DNA of 64,000 nt from DASUTB01 sp036374835 (GCA_036374835.1 DASUTB010000069.1:6142-70141), one strand, 5' to 3'. Numbered from the stretch's first letter, positions 1-8,845 are shown. The notes: generated by a model from the sequence alone, not told the origin. Translations and numbers: made by a program.

Positions 1-2
1 TG

Positions 3-422
3 CACTCGGAAACCGCGGAGACGCTCGTCCCCGGCACCGCCCGCGGCATCACGGGTGGCGGCAACGTGAGCCTGCTGCCCGCGAACCTCGGCACTCCGAC
101 CGGGCGGGAATCGGCCGCCGGCACGATCCTGATGCTCGAGGACGTCGAGGAAGACGCCTACCGGCTTGACCGGCTCTTCACCCAGCTGCTGCGCACCGGC
201 TGGCTGGACGGGGTGGCCGGCGTGGTGTTCGGCTCGTTCCACGGCTGCGAGGACGGTGTCCGCGACCTCGTGCTCGACCGCTTCGGCGGTCTCGGCGTCC
301 CGCTGGTCTGGGGGCTCGGGTTCGGGCACGGCCCTACGTCACTGACCATCCCGCTGGGTGTGCCGGCGGTGCTGGACGCGGACGCGGCGACGGTGACGCT
401 CGACGGTCCGCCGCTGCGCTGA
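3..422 (+). CDS. LD-carboxypeptidase (peptidase family S66), C-terminal part
   Basis: The window opens inside this gene; the reading frame runs from base 3 to the TGA at 420-422 and the N-terminal half is missing. The visible 139 residues match the C-terminal domain of muramoyl-tetrapeptide (LD-) carboxypeptidases, which trim the terminal D-Ala from murein tetrapeptides during cell-wall recycling. Seen directly are the family segment VPGTARGITGGGN, the MLEDVEEDAYRLDR segment that carries the catalytic Glu, and the GLGFGHGPTSLTIPLG segment that carries the catalytic His. The nucleophile Ser lies upstream of the window. The next gene starts 86 bases downstream on the same strand. The family call is firm; the exact substrate is inferred. 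Confidence 0.9.
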   Translation, partial: HSETAETLVPGTARGITGGGNVSLLPANLGTPTGRESAAGTILMLEDVEEDAYRLDRLFTQLLRTGWLDGVAGVVFGSFHGCEDGVRDLVLDRFGGLGVPLVWGLGFGHGPTSLTIPLGVPAVLDADAATVTLDGPPLR

Positions 423-508
423 ACTCACCGTAGCCGCGCGCCGTGCCCCACAGCAGACCGCCCGTTCAGCAGGTAGTCTCCAGGCGAAGGGGTCAGTGGG
501 AGGCCGCG

Positions 509-1360
509 ATGCTCAACACGGCACGAGCGCCGGCGGTAGAGCCGATCGTGTCCGCTGACCTGCCCGAGGTCCGCAGCCTGCTGGAGCGAGACCCGGTGAC
601 GGACGTGTTCGTCGGTTCGCGCGTCTACCTGTCCGGTCTCAAGCGGGGCAAGCTCGGCGGGCAGCTCTGGGGCTACCGCGAAGCCGGCCGGCTCGTGTCG
701 TTGTGCTACTCCGGCGCGAACCTCGTCCCGGTCGCGGCGACCGAACCGGCGGTGCGCACCTTCAGCGACCTGGCGGCCCGGCGGGGCCGGGAGTGCACGT
801 CGATCGTGGGGCCGGCCGGCGCCGTCCTCGCGATGTGGGACCGGTTGCGGCCCAGCTGGGGTCCGGCCAGGGAGGTGCGGGGCAACCAACCGGTGCTGGC
901 GATCGATCGCGCACCGTACGTGGAACCGGATCCCGCCGTGCGGCAGGTCCGCCCGGACGAGCTCGACCGCCTGCTGCCGGCCGCAGTCGCGATGTTCACC
1001 GAAGAGGTGGGTGTTTCTCCGGTCGACCGGGGCAACTCCAAGATCTACCGCGCTCGGGTCGGTGAGCTCGTGCGGGCCGGGCGCGCGTTCGCCCGGTTCG
1101 AGGCCGGCAAGGTCGTGTTCAAAGCCGAGATCAGCGCGGTGACGCCGCTCGCGTGCCAGGTGCAAGGTGTGTGGGTCCGGCCCGATCGGCGCGGCCAGGG
1201 CTTGTCGGCGAAGGGTGTTGCGGCCGTCGTCAGGTACGCGCTCGACCACATCGCTCCGGTCGTGACGCTCTACGTCAACGACTACAATCACGTCGCCCGG
1301 GCCACCTACCGACGAGTAGGCTTTCGGGAGGTCGGCACTTTCGCCACCGTCCTGTTCTGA
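509..1360 (+). CDS. GNAT-family N-acetyltransferase with DUF4081 N-terminal domain
   Basis: A 283-residue protein if the ATG at 509 is used; GGGAGG at 499-504 sits at good distance from it, while an upstream in-frame start at 443 lacks a ribosome site. The first half resembles the DUF4081 domain found in actinobacterial acetyltransferases, and the second half is a GNAT fold with the acetyl-CoA loop in VWVRPDRRGQGLSAKG followed by a terminal YNHVARATYRRVGF segment. Relatives sit near the isoprenoid gene ispG in many actinobacteria. The acceptor substrate is unknown. Confidence 0.85.
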   Translation: MLNTARAPAVEPIVSADLPEVRSLLERDPVTDVFVGSRVYLSGLKRGKLGGQLWGYREAGRLVSLCYSGANLVPVAATEPAVRTFSDLAARRGRECTSIVGPAGAVLAMWDRLRPSWGPAREVRGNQPVLAIDRAPYVEPDPAVRQVRPDELDRLLPAAVAMFTEEVGVSPVDRGNSKIYRARVGELVRAGRAFARFEAGKVVFKAEISAVTPLACQVQGVWVRPDRRGQGLSAKGVAAVVRYALDHIAPVVTLYVNDYNHVARATYRRVGFREVGTFATVLF

Positions 1361-1380
1361 TCTGCACGAAATCGAGCGCC

Positions 1381-2625
1381 ATGAAGGATCGCAGACTGAG
1401 CCTGCTGGCCAGCGCGGCGGTGGCCCTGCTGCTCGCCGCCGGCTGCGCGTCGCCGCCCGATCCGAGCGCCGAATCGTCCGCCACGCCGCGACCGACCGGG
1501 TCCGCGACGGCGGTCGCGCCGACACCAACACCCACACCGACGGCCACACCCACACCGACGCCTACGCCTACGCTCGAGCCGCGCGAGTTCACGATCGTGG
1601 CCACCGGTGACGTGCTGCTGCACGAGCGGCTCTGGACGCAGGCCCAGCGTGACGCCGGTTCGAACGGCGATGCCGGCAGGTTCAACTTCACCCCGCAACT
1701 GAAGAGCATCGCGCCGATCGTTGGTGGCGCGGACCTGTCGATCTGCCATCTCGAAACCCCCCTCGCGCCCAACGGTGGTCCGTACGGCGGCTACCCGGCG
1801 TTCTCGGTGCCGCCGCAGATCGTGCCTGCACTTGCCGATACCGGCTACACGGCGTGCACGGTGGCCTCCAACCACACGTTCGACCGGGGAGCGGCCGGGG
1901 TCGAGCGCACGCTGGACGCGCTGGACGCGGCCGGGCTGGCGTCCGCCGGGGCGGCGCGTTCCAGGGCCGAGGCGAAAGAGCCGGTGCTCATCGAGGTCAC
2001 GACCGACGGCGGCCCGGTGACCGTCGGCCTGCTCTCGTACACGTATAGCTTCAACGGCATCCCGTACCCGAACGGCGAGAGGTGGCGGGCGAACCTGATC
2101 GACCAGAAGGCGATTCTGGACGAGGCGCGTCGGGCCCGTAAGGCCGGCGCGGAATTCGTCGTCCTGGCCATGCACTGGGGTAACGAATACGTGCACGACC
2201 CCAACGAGCAGCAGCGAGAACTCGCCCGCAAGCTGCTCGGCTCGCCGAACGTCGACCTGATCCTCGGGCACCACGCCCATGTCGTTCAGCCGCTGGAGAA
2301 GGTCGACGGGGAGTGGGTGGTCTACGGCATGGGCAATCTGATGCACGCGCAGAAACGGCCGGCCGATCCACGGCACGAGGGCTTGCTGGTGCGGTTCACC
2401 ATCACCGAGGACGTCGGTGGATTCGCGGCGACCGGCGCGGAGTACCTTCCGCTGTACCAGACGAACGACTTCCCGGTCGGTGTGGTGAACGTGGCGGACG
2501 CGCTCGACGGCGGTGACGCCGGGACGGCGGGACAGTCCAGATTGCAGACCGCGATGGACCGCACGACCGAGATCGTCGGACGCCGCGGCGCTCTAGACGA
2601 CGGAGCCCGCCTGCTGGAGGATTGA
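1381..2625 (+). CDS. CapA-like lipoprotein (poly-gamma-glutamate synthesis family), copy 1
   Basis: A 414-residue predicted surface lipoprotein. The ATG at 1381 is followed by a typical signal peptide (KDRR, hydrophobic core, lipobox LAAGC with lipidated Cys22). A Thr-Pro linker of alternating TP units spans roughly residues 45-65, then the CapA metallophosphatase-like fold begins with FTIVATGDVLLH. Family motifs ICHLETPLAP, ASNHTFDRG, ILGHHAHVVQP and WVVYGMGNL are all present. CapA of Bacillus takes part in poly-gamma-glutamate capsule export, but in actinobacteria the role is undefined. The gene is followed six bases later by a close paralogue, so the pair arose by tandem duplication. Confidence 0.88.
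   Translation: MKDRRLSLLASAAVALLLAAGCASPPDPSAESSATPRPTGSATAVAPTPTPTPTATPTPTPTPTLEPREFTIVATGDVLLHERLWTQAQRDAGSNGDAGRFNFTPQLKSIAPIVGGADLSICHLETPLAPNGGPYGGYPAFSVPPQIVPALADTGYTACTVASNHTFDRGAAGVERTLDALDAAGLASAGAARSRAEAKEPVLIEVTTDGGPVTVGLLSYTYSFNGIPYPNGERWRANLIDQKAILDEARRARKAGAEFVVLAMHWGNEYVHDPNEQQRELARKLLGSPNVDLILGHHAHVVQPLEKVDGEWVVYGMGNLMHAQKRPADPRHEGLLVRFTITEDVGGFAATGAEYLPLYQTNDFPVGVVNVADALDGGDAGTAGQSRLQTAMDRTTEIVGRRGALDDGARLLED
1521..1575 (+). repeat. Short tandem repeat encoding Thr-Pro linker
   Basis: Irregular repeats of ACACCGACG/ACACCCAC units encode alternating Thr and Pro residues between the lipid anchor and the CapA domain of the first lipoprotein. This is a flexible wall-spanning spacer and a likely site of length variation between strains. 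The second CapA copy lacks it. Confidence 0.8.
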
Positions 2626-2631
2626 CGCGTC

Positions 2632-3852
2632 ATGCCGAGACCGATCGTTCCGGCGGCCGCAGCGGCCATGGTGCTGCTCGCCTCGTGTTCAATGATCCAC
2701 GACGAGGAGCCGGCTCAACTCGGGAAGATCGCGCTGCGCTCGGAGCTGGAGACGCCGACGCCGGACATCCCGCCAACCCGAGAGTTCACCATCGTCGCGA
2801 CGGGTGACATCCTGCTGCATCCGCCGTTGTGGGACCAGGCTCGGGACGACGCCGACGCGGGGGCGGACGCCATGGACTTCACGCCTCAGTTGGCCTCGAT
2901 CGCCCCCATCGTTTCCGCAGCGGACTTGTCGATCTGCCACCTGGAGACGCCGCTGGCGCCGGCCGGTGGCGCATACGCCGGATATCCGCGCTTCGCCGCC
3001 CCGCCGCAGATCGTTCCAGCCCTCGCCGACACCGGCTACACCGCGTGCACGCTGGCGTCCAACCACACCTTCGATCAGGGCGCCGACGGGGTGGACAGGA
3101 CGCTCGACGCGCTCCGGTCGCAGGGTATTGCGACCGTGGGAGCCGCGCGCACCGAGGCCGATGATGAGCCGACGTTGATCGAGGTCTCCACCGATGCCGG
3201 GCCGGTAGCGGTCGGGCTCGTCGCCTACACGTTCAGCTTCAACGGAATCCCGTTCCCGGACGGCGACACCTGGCGTTCCAATCTGATCGGTGAAGAGTGT
3301 GTCTTCGGCGCGGCGTGTGCCGATGCCGCCGCGACGATCCTGGCCGATGCGGCCACGGCGCGGGAGGTCGGCGCCGAAGTCGTGATCGTCTCGCTGCACT
3401 GGGGCGATGAGTACGTCCACGACCCGAACGCGTTCCAGCTCGAGCTCGCAGCTGCGCTGCTCGACTCGCCGGACGTCGACCTGATCCTCGGCCACCATGC
3501 GCACTGGGTGCAGCCGATGGAGAACATCGACGGGGAGTGGGTGGTCTACGGCATGGGCAACCTGATGGCCGGGCACGCGACGCAGAACCAGCCGTTGCGC
3601 GAGGGGCTGCTCGTCCGTTTCACACTGGCCGAGGCGCTCGACACAGGAGAATTCACGACATCGGTCGCCGAGTACTTGCCGGTGTACCAGACGTACGACG
3701 ATCCGCGCCGCGTCGTCGACGTGCCCGCCGAACTGGATAGTGGCGACCCGGCCGAATCCGCCGATCGGCTGCAGACCGCCTTCGATCGCACGACCGAAGT
3801 GGTCGGCAGTCGCGGCGCCTTCGACGACGGCCTCACCCTCCTCACAGAATGA
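2632..3852 (+). CDS. CapA-like lipoprotein, copy 2
   Basis: A 406-residue paralogue of the preceding gene with the same order of motifs: FTIVATGDILLH, ICHLETPLAP, ASNHTFDQG, LILGHHAHWVQP and WVVYGMGNL. The signal peptide is short, with lipobox LLASC and lipidated Cys19, and the Thr-Pro linker is lost. It carries a small insertion around residue 225 with two Cys residues (EECVFGAACAD) that copy 1 lacks, which could form a disulfide outside the cell. Its TGA stop lies inside a dispersed repeat element. The gene before it is six bases away, so the two are probably co-transcribed. Confidence 0.87.
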   Translation: MPRPIVPAAAAAMVLLASCSMIHDEEPAQLGKIALRSELETPTPDIPPTREFTIVATGDILLHPPLWDQARDDADAGADAMDFTPQLASIAPIVSAADLSICHLETPLAPAGGAYAGYPRFAAPPQIVPALADTGYTACTLASNHTFDQGADGVDRTLDALRSQGIATVGAARTEADDEPTLIEVSTDAGPVAVGLVAYTFSFNGIPFPDGDTWRSNLIGEECVFGAACADAAATILADAATAREVGAEVVIVSLHWGDEYVHDPNAFQLELAAALLDSPDVDLILGHHAHWVQPMENIDGEWVVYGMGNLMAGHATQNQPLREGLLVRFTLAEALDTGEFTTSVAEYLPVYQTYDDPRRVVDVPAELDSGDPAESADRLQTAFDRTTEVVGSRGAFDDGLTLLTE

Positions 3853-3902
3853 TCACGTTAAGCTCCGAAGCTGTAGCCAAACCACCTGTACAGACCGAGC
3901 AT
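3845..3902 (+). repeat. Dispersed 3'-end element, copy R1
   Basis: CAGAATGATCACGTT begins the element, and its TGA (3850-3852) is the stop codon of the CapA copy 2 gene. AAACCAC follows 29 bases after the T of TGA and TACAGACC 39 bases after it, the same spacing as in the other full copies. It lies between convergent genes (CapA copy 2 and the MFS gene). Confidence 0.65.
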
Positions 3903-3939
3903 CGTCCATATGCACCGCGCATCGGCTGACGCGGCCGGG

Positions 3940-5208
3940 TCAGGCTTGCGCCGTCTCAGCGAGCGGCGTGGCGGCCATGTCGTCGGCGGTGCGAACAGTA
4001 CCGGGGTCGGGTGCTTCGGAGTATCTGTTCCCGATCAGCAGGGGCAGCGCGCAGGCGGCGATGAGCACGGCTTCGGCGGCGATGACGAGGCGCCAGTCGA
4101 GAAACAGCAGCGCCGCGGCGCCCGCGGCCGTGCCGAGTGTCTGCGGCCCGTTGAGCGCCATGTTCGTCGCGGCGGACACCCGTCCCTGCAGATGCGCCGG
4201 TGTGACGCGCTGCCGGAACGTGACGAAGGCGACGACCATCCACGGGATGACCAAACCTGCTGCAAACGCTCCGAGAATGCCGATTGGCAGCAGGCCGGTC
4301 AGCGCGGTAGCCACACCGGCGGCGAGCCCCAGAAAGGCGATCCCGATCGCGCGGCGCTCGTCCAACCGGGCGATCAGGATCGCGGCGGTGAGTCCGCCCA
4401 GGATCGATCCGGCACCTTGGATACCGGATGCGACGCCGAACGCCTCGACCGGCAGGTTGAAGCCTTGTTCGATGGCGGCGAAGATCGTCGTGTTCATCAG
4501 CCCGGTGATCATGAAAACGATTGCCATGAGCACGGTCAGCCTGGCCAGCAAGGGGATGCCGCGGATGTGCCGGAATCCCGCGGTCAGCTCGCGCCGGAAC
4601 GACTCACGTTCTTCGCGCGGTGTCGGGCCGCTCTCCTCGACGTGAACCCGGGCCAGGAGGCCGACCGTGATCAGCAGGGTGGCTGCGGTGACGATCGCGA
4701 CGGCGTGCCCGCCGAACAGGGCGAACAGACCTGCTCCGACAACCGGGCTCAGGACCCGGAGGCCCTGATCGATGGTGGTCAGCAGGCCGTTGCCCGAGGC
4801 GAGCTGGTCGTCGGCGAGCATGTCGCGCAGCAGGCCCGACTGGGCGCCGGAGTTGACGTACATGAGCGTGCCGTAGGCGAATGTGACCAGGTAGATCAGC
4901 CAGACGTGCGACGTGTCGCGGACCAGCAACAGGCTGAGCGCGACGAGGGCACAGCTCAGGTTCGCGATCATCAGTAGGTTCCGGCGCGGCATGCGGTCGG
5001 CGACGTACCCGGCCAGCGGCGCGAGGAACACCGGTAGGCCGAGTGCGAGGAAGACGAGACCGGCTGCTGAGTCGCTGCCGGTGAGCGCCTTCACCCAGAT
5101 GGGGAGGGTCAGGAACAGCAGGCTGTCGCCGAAGTTGCCGAACAGCCAGGCGAAGGCGAGCCGGCGGAACGGTTGCACGGACATCGCTGGGACTTTCAGG
5201 GGGTTCAT
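3940..5208 (-). CDS. MFS transporter (efflux type)
   Basis: A 422-residue membrane protein with about twelve hydrophobic segments and the MFS signature VADRMPRRN in the loop after the second segment. The overall layout resembles the MFS_3/enterobactin-exporter type drug or siderophore efflux group. It lies 31 bases downstream of an ArsR-type regulator on the same strand, so the two probably form a regulator-exporter operon. The substrate cannot be read from the sequence. Confidence 0.87.
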   Translation of the reverse strand: MNPLKVPAMSVQPFRRLAFAWLFGNFGDSLLFLTLPIWVKALTGSDSAAGLVFLALGLPVFLAPLAGYVADRMPRRNLLMIANLSCALVALSLLLVRDTSHVWLIYLVTFAYGTLMYVNSGAQSGLLRDMLADDQLASGNGLLTTIDQGLRVLSPVVGAGLFALFGGHAVAIVTAATLLITVGLLARVHVEESGPTPREERESFRRELTAGFRHIRGIPLLARLTVLMAIVFMITGLMNTTIFAAIEQGFNLPVEAFGVASGIQGAGSILGGLTAAILIARLDERRAIGIAFLGLAAGVATALTGLLPIGILGAFAAGLVIPWMVVAFVTFRQRVTPAHLQGRVSAATNMALNGPQTLGTAAGAAALLFLDWRLVIAAEAVLIAACALPLLIGNRYSEAPDPGTVRTADDMAATPLAETAQA

Positions 5209-5239
5209 CAGGCTCGCTCTCTCGCGTTGGTCGGCTGGG

Positions 5240-5833
5240 TCAGGACTGGCCGGTGCTCGGGTCGGCGTCCGGATCCAGGAACGTCATGGCGAACATCCGC
5301 ACCGGACGGGACCCCTCCGGGCGCTTCGACGGGTCCTCCCACCGGCCCGCGTAGCGGTCGGCGATGCCCATGATCGTCTCGCCGACCTCGGCGAGTTCCT
5401 CCCTGGTGAGCCACATCGACGAGCTTGTCTGGGTGGTCGCGCCGATCCACTCCGGTTCGATGCGATGCGCGTTTCGTTCGAGCCACGTGCGCATAAGGCC
5501 GGTCTGGTACTCCAGATGGGTAACCGCCAGCGCGGACACGGCTTGGACCGACTCGCTGTCGTCGAAGTCCGGCTGCGCGGACTGGCTCCGTTCGACCAGC
5601 CGCCACGGCTTCTCCCGGCCCCGCGACGGAGCCCGTTCGATGAAGCCGTATTTGGCCAGCATTCGTAGATGGAACGAGCAGCTCGCCACGCTCTCACCGA
5701 CATGCTCGGCACATTCGGTCGCGGTCGCATCGGCGACCGTGCCGAGATAGTCGATCAGCCTTAGGCGGATCGGATGCGTCATGGCCCGGACCCGTTGCGG
5801 ATCGGAGATGTACTCGCGGTCGTCGCTTGGCAT
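5240..5833 (-). CDS. ArsR/winged-helix transcriptional regulator
   Basis: A 197-residue regulator. Residues about 12-80 form a winged helix-turn-helix of the ArsR/HTH_20 type (RVRAMTHPIRLRLIDYL, then TATECAEHVGESVASCSFHLRMLAKYGFIE). The C-terminal part is helical and shared by actinobacterial relatives, with no metal-binding Cys cluster, so it is unlikely to sense metal. Two copies of a perfect 10-base palindrome lie just upstream of its start, which suggests autoregulation together with the MFS gene downstream. Confidence 0.87.
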   Translation of the reverse strand: MPSDDREYISDPQRVRAMTHPIRLRLIDYLGTVADATATECAEHVGESVASCSFHLRMLAKYGFIERAPSRGREKPWRLVERSQSAQPDFDDSESVQAVSALAVTHLEYQTGLMRTWLERNAHRIEPEWIGATTQTSSSMWLTREELAEVGETIMGIADRYAGRWEDPSKRPEGSRPVRMFAMTFLDPDADPSTGQS

Positions 5834-5847
5834 GAAGATAAAGGTAT

Positions 5848-5871
5848 CTTGCGCAAGCTATCTTGCGCAAG
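5848..5871. promoter_or_regulatory. Tandem palindromic operator upstream of the ArsR-MFS operon
   Basis: CTTGCGCAAG occurs twice, at 5848-5857 and 5862-5871, 14 bases apart, each a perfect palindrome with TAT or CTAT flanks. On the minus strand a TACCTT box lies between the nearer copy and the start codon at 5833, about 7 bases from the ATG. A regulator bound here would cover the promoter. Direct evidence is the palindromes; the binding protein is inferred from adjacency. Confidence 0.7.
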
Positions 5872-6025
5872 ATGTCTTTAGAAACTCGTCCAGTGATCCG
5901 GCGTCCGTCGCTTCGGCCCCGACTAGGCTCTGTGCACGCAAGCTGGCAATACTCAGGAGACGTCGTGGCGGCGGCACAGGTATCGTCGGCCGCGTCAATC
6001 AACTCCACACTCGAGGAGAAGTGCC

Positions 6026-7792
6026 GTGGTGCTCCGGATGTCGACGCTGTTCCTGCGTACCCTGCGCGAGGACCCGGCGGACGCCGAGCTGCCGAGCCAC
6101 CGGTTGCTGGTCCGCGCGGGCTATATCAGGCGGGTGGCGCCGGGCATCTTCTCCTGGCTGCCGCTGGGGTACAAGGTCTATCGCAACGTCGAGCGGATCG
6201 TGCGCGAGGAGATGGATCGCTCGGGCGCACAGGAGGTGCACTTCCCCGCGCTGCTGCCTCGCGAGCCATACGAGGCGAGCGGCCGCTGGCTGACCTACGG
6301 CGACGGCATCTTCCGGTTGCACGACCGCAAGGGTGCGGACTACCTCCTCGGGCCCACGCACGAAGAGCTGTTCACGTTGACGGTCAAGGACCTGTATTCC
6401 TCATACAAGGACCTGCCGTTGTCGATCTACCAGATCCAGACCAAGTACCGGGACGAGGCGCGTCCCCGGGCCGGCCTGCTGCGCGGGCGCGAGTTCGTGA
6501 TGAAGGACTCGTACTCGTTCGACGTGGACGACGCCGGCCTGCAGCGCTCGTACGAGCAGCATCGCGAGGCGTACATCAAGACGTTCGACCGGCTGGGGCT
6601 GACGTACGTGATCTGCGCCGCTTCATCCGGCGCGATGGGCGGCAGCGCCAGCGAAGAGTTCCTAGCGCCCGCCGAGAACGGCGAGGACACTTACGTCCGG
6701 TGCTCCGGGTGCGATTACGCGGCGAACGTCGAGGCGGTGATCACGCCCGTTCCGGACAAGCTCGCGTACGACGACGTGCCCGCCGCGCACGTCGAGGACA
6801 CTCCGGACACGCCGACCATCGAGACGCTGGTCGACCTGTCGAACAAGCGGGACGACCTGCGCCGCGCCGACCGGGACTGGACGGCGGCCGATACGTTGAA
6901 GAACGTCGTCGTGATGCTCAAGCACCCCGACGGCACACGTGAGCCACTTGTGGTCGCAGTGCCGGGCGACCGGGACGTCGACATGAAGCGGCTCGAGGCG
7001 CAGGTCGGGCCCGCCGAACCGGAGGCGTTCACCGAGGAGGACTTCGCAGCCCATCCGGCGCTCGTACGTGGCTACATCGGGCCGGCGGCGCTCGGCGAGA
7101 ACTCGGCGTCCGGCATCAAATACCTCGTCGATCCTCGTGTCGTCGAGGGCACACGCTGGATCACCGGCGCCAACGAGTCCGGTCGGCATGTGTACGACCT
7201 GGTCATGGGCCGCGACTTCGAGGCCGATGGCACGATCGAGGCGGCCGAGGTCAAGGAGGGCGACGCCTGTCCCCGGTGCGACGGAACTCTCGTGATGGCC
7301 CGCGGTATCGAGATCGGGCACATCTTCCAGCTCGGTCGCTGGTTCGCTGAGGCGCTGGACTTGCGGGTGCTCGACGAGAACGGCAAGCGGGTCACCGTGA
7401 CGATGGGCTCCTACGGAATCGGGGTGTCGCGGGCCGTGGCCGCGATCGCGGAGCAGTCGCATGACGAGATCGGCTTGATCTGGCCACGCGAGGTGTCGCC
7501 GGCGGACGTCCACCTGATCGCCGCGGGCAAGAAGGGCGACGCGACGTTCGACGCCGCGGAGAAGCTGGCCGGTGAGATGGAGGCGGCCGGCGTGCGCGTC
7601 CTGTACGACGACAGGACGGGCGTGTCGGCCGGGGTGAAGTTCGCCGACTCCGAGCTGATCGGTGTGCCGACGATCGTGGTCGTCGGGCGTGGCCTGGCCA
7701 ACGGCGTCGTCGAGGTCAAGGATCGGCGCTCGGGTGAGCGGGAGGACGTGCCGGTGGAGGGCGCCGTCCAGCACCTCGCCGCTTCGCTGTAG
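6026..7792 (+). CDS. proS: Prolyl-tRNA synthetase
   Basis: A 588-residue class II synthetase that charges tRNA-Pro. The bacterial-type layout is visible: motif 1 region (YKVYRNVERIVREEMDRSG), motif 2 (TKYRDEARPRAGLLRGREF), the long YbaK-like editing insertion from about residue 225 to 400, motif 3 (MGSYGIGVSRAVAAIAEQ) and a C-terminal anticodon-binding domain. The GTG at 6026 is preferred over the ATG at 6038 because GAGGAG at 6012-6017 is eight bases before it. As in other actinobacteria it stands just before the rimP-nusA operon, here separated by two genes on the opposite strand. Confidence 0.96.
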   Translation: MVLRMSTLFLRTLREDPADAELPSHRLLVRAGYIRRVAPGIFSWLPLGYKVYRNVERIVREEMDRSGAQEVHFPALLPREPYEASGRWLTYGDGIFRLHDRKGADYLLGPTHEELFTLTVKDLYSSYKDLPLSIYQIQTKYRDEARPRAGLLRGREFVMKDSYSFDVDDAGLQRSYEQHREAYIKTFDRLGLTYVICAASSGAMGGSASEEFLAPAENGEDTYVRCSGCDYAANVEAVITPVPDKLAYDDVPAAHVEDTPDTPTIETLVDLSNKRDDLRRADRDWTAADTLKNVVVMLKHPDGTREPLVVAVPGDRDVDMKRLEAQVGPAEPEAFTEEDFAAHPALVRGYIGPAALGENSASGIKYLVDPRVVEGTRWITGANESGRHVYDLVMGRDFEADGTIEAAEVKEGDACPRCDGTLVMARGIEIGHIFQLGRWFAEALDLRVLDENGKRVTVTMGSYGIGVSRAVAAIAEQSHDEIGLIWPREVSPADVHLIAAGKKGDATFDAAEKLAGEMEAAGVRVLYDDRTGVSAGVKFADSELIGVPTIVVVGRGLANGVVEVKDRRSGEREDVPVEGAVQHLAASL

Positions 7793-7814
7793 CGCTACGG
7801 CAGAGCGCGGGTGC

Positions 7815-8243
7815 TCATAAGGGCTGCGGAGCTGGATCGATGCCGGGCATGGCGGTGATATCGCCGGTCCAACGTGCGGTCAGCTGGGCGGATTCGGCCA
7901 ACGCGGTAGTGGCGAGCCGGCGCACGCCGCCAAGATTGCTGAGCGCGACGACGTCGGCGTAGATCGTGGCGAGGCGCTGTTCGAGCAACGCCGCGAGCTC
8001 GCGTGCCGAGCCGGCGTCCTCCACCGGGAACGGCAGCTCGTACGCGGGGAACGCGGCGACCGGCTCGCCGTTGCGCAGCCGGATCTGCTCGGCCAGCGGC
8101 GTTCGCCGGGAGCGGTGGGTCTGCAGCGCCTCGCGTGCGGCGTCGACCTGCTCGTCGGGCAGGTTCCCGCCGACGACGCCGTAGCCGTAGATGCAGGCGT
8201 GCTCGCCGGCGAGTGCGGCCTGCAGTGCGTCGAGTGCGCTCAT
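7815..8243 (-). CDS. Ferritin-like DUF4439 protein
   Basis: A 142-residue helical protein of the DUF4439 ferritin-like family, with the family opening LQAALAGEHACIYGYGVVG and the segment ELPFPVEDAGSARELAALLE. The start ATG at 8241-8243 overlaps the stop of the lipoprotein gene upstream (ATGA), so the two are translationally coupled. The same pair, back-facing to rimP, is found in mycobacteria. A metal-binding or redox role is possible from the fold, but the full set of ferritin ligands is not evident, so the function is unknown. Confidence 0.82.
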   Translation of the reverse strand: MSALDALQAALAGEHACIYGYGVVGGNLPDEQVDAAREALQTHRSRRTPLAEQIRLRNGEPVAAFPAYELPFPVEDAGSARELAALLEQRLATIYADVVALSNLGGVRRLATTALAESAQLTARWTGDITAMPGIDPAPQPL

Positions 8244-8734
8244 GCGATCTCTCCGAGGAGGTACTCGTGGGCCGATTCGCATGCGGCCACACTCGCGAGC
8301 ACCCGGGCCAGCTCGTAGTCGTAGCTCGTGACGCTGTCGTCGATGCGGGCCGCGGCGTGCTCCGTCTCCGCTTCGCGCAGTGCCGTGATCGCGTCGGCGC
8401 GAGACACGGGTACGTCGTCTGGCGTGACTTCTGAGGCTCCCGGCTCGGTGCCCGGCTCGTCCGCGGTCGGCGCGATGGTGGCGAGCATCGCGTCGAGGTG
8501 ACGCTCGTGCCGGGCGATGAACGCGGCGAGTTCGGCTTCCAGGTCGGGATGGGCCTCGGCCGTCGCCCGGTAGCGCGAGATCATCACACGCTCGGCCTCG
8601 GCCGCCAGCTCGCGGACGAGCCGGTCCGGGTCGGCCGGCGCGGCCTCGGAACCGGTCGTGCCGGCCGAGCACGCCGACAGCGGCACGGCCACGGCCGCGA
8701 GCAAGGCGGCGCGGCGGGTCATCGTCACAGGCAC
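8240..8734 (-). CDS. Putative lipoprotein partner of the DUF4439 protein
   Basis: A 164-residue protein beginning with MPVTMTRRAALL, a hydrophobic core and lipobox LSAC (Cys22). The twin Arg next to the hydrophobic core could allow Tat export. The rest is acidic and helical (SRYRATAEAHPDLEAELAAF, then a C-terminal CESAHEYLLGEIA), reminiscent of an export-side ferritin-like fold. It overlaps the DUF4439 gene by four bases. The position between proS and rimP is conserved among actinobacteria. Function unknown. Confidence 0.75.
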   Translation of the reverse strand: MPVTMTRRAALLAAVAVPLSACSAGTTGSEAAPADPDRLVRELAAEAERVMISRYRATAEAHPDLEAELAAFIARHERHLDAMLATIAPTADEPGTEPGASEVTPDDVPVSRADAITALREAETEHAAARIDDSVTSYDYELARVLASVAACESAHEYLLGEIA

Positions 8735-8808
8735 GCGGAATACCTTAGGCGTACAACCGGTAGGTCCGTCCGGCGGCTGCTCGTTGCGCGCCCGGGCTGT
8801 TAGCAGCG

Positions 8809-8845
8809 TTTACGGCGCGAATGCGCGCTTGACGTGGTCATTCTG
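8809..8845 (-). repeat. Dispersed element, partial copy R8
   Basis: Read on the minus strand: CCAGAATGACCACGTCAAGC, followed by AAACGCT 29 bases after the T of TGA, the position occupied by AAACCAC in full copies. It lies between the divergent lipoprotein and rimP genes and is not used as a stop codon here. Only the first half is well conserved. Confidence 0.45.

Noticed and set aside
1521..1575. CRISPR-like array
   Set aside because: The repeats are short, irregular and translated as a Thr-Pro linker; no spacers or cas genes.
4000..4977. Plus-strand frame opposite the MFS gene
   Set aside because: Composition is that of an antisense shadow (Gly, Asp, Arg, Gln rich); the minus-strand frame has clear transmembrane segments and MFS motifs.
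5880..6025. A T-box riboswitch before proS
   Set aside because: No T-box sequence, specifier loop or terminator/antiterminator pair can be seen in the 146 bases.
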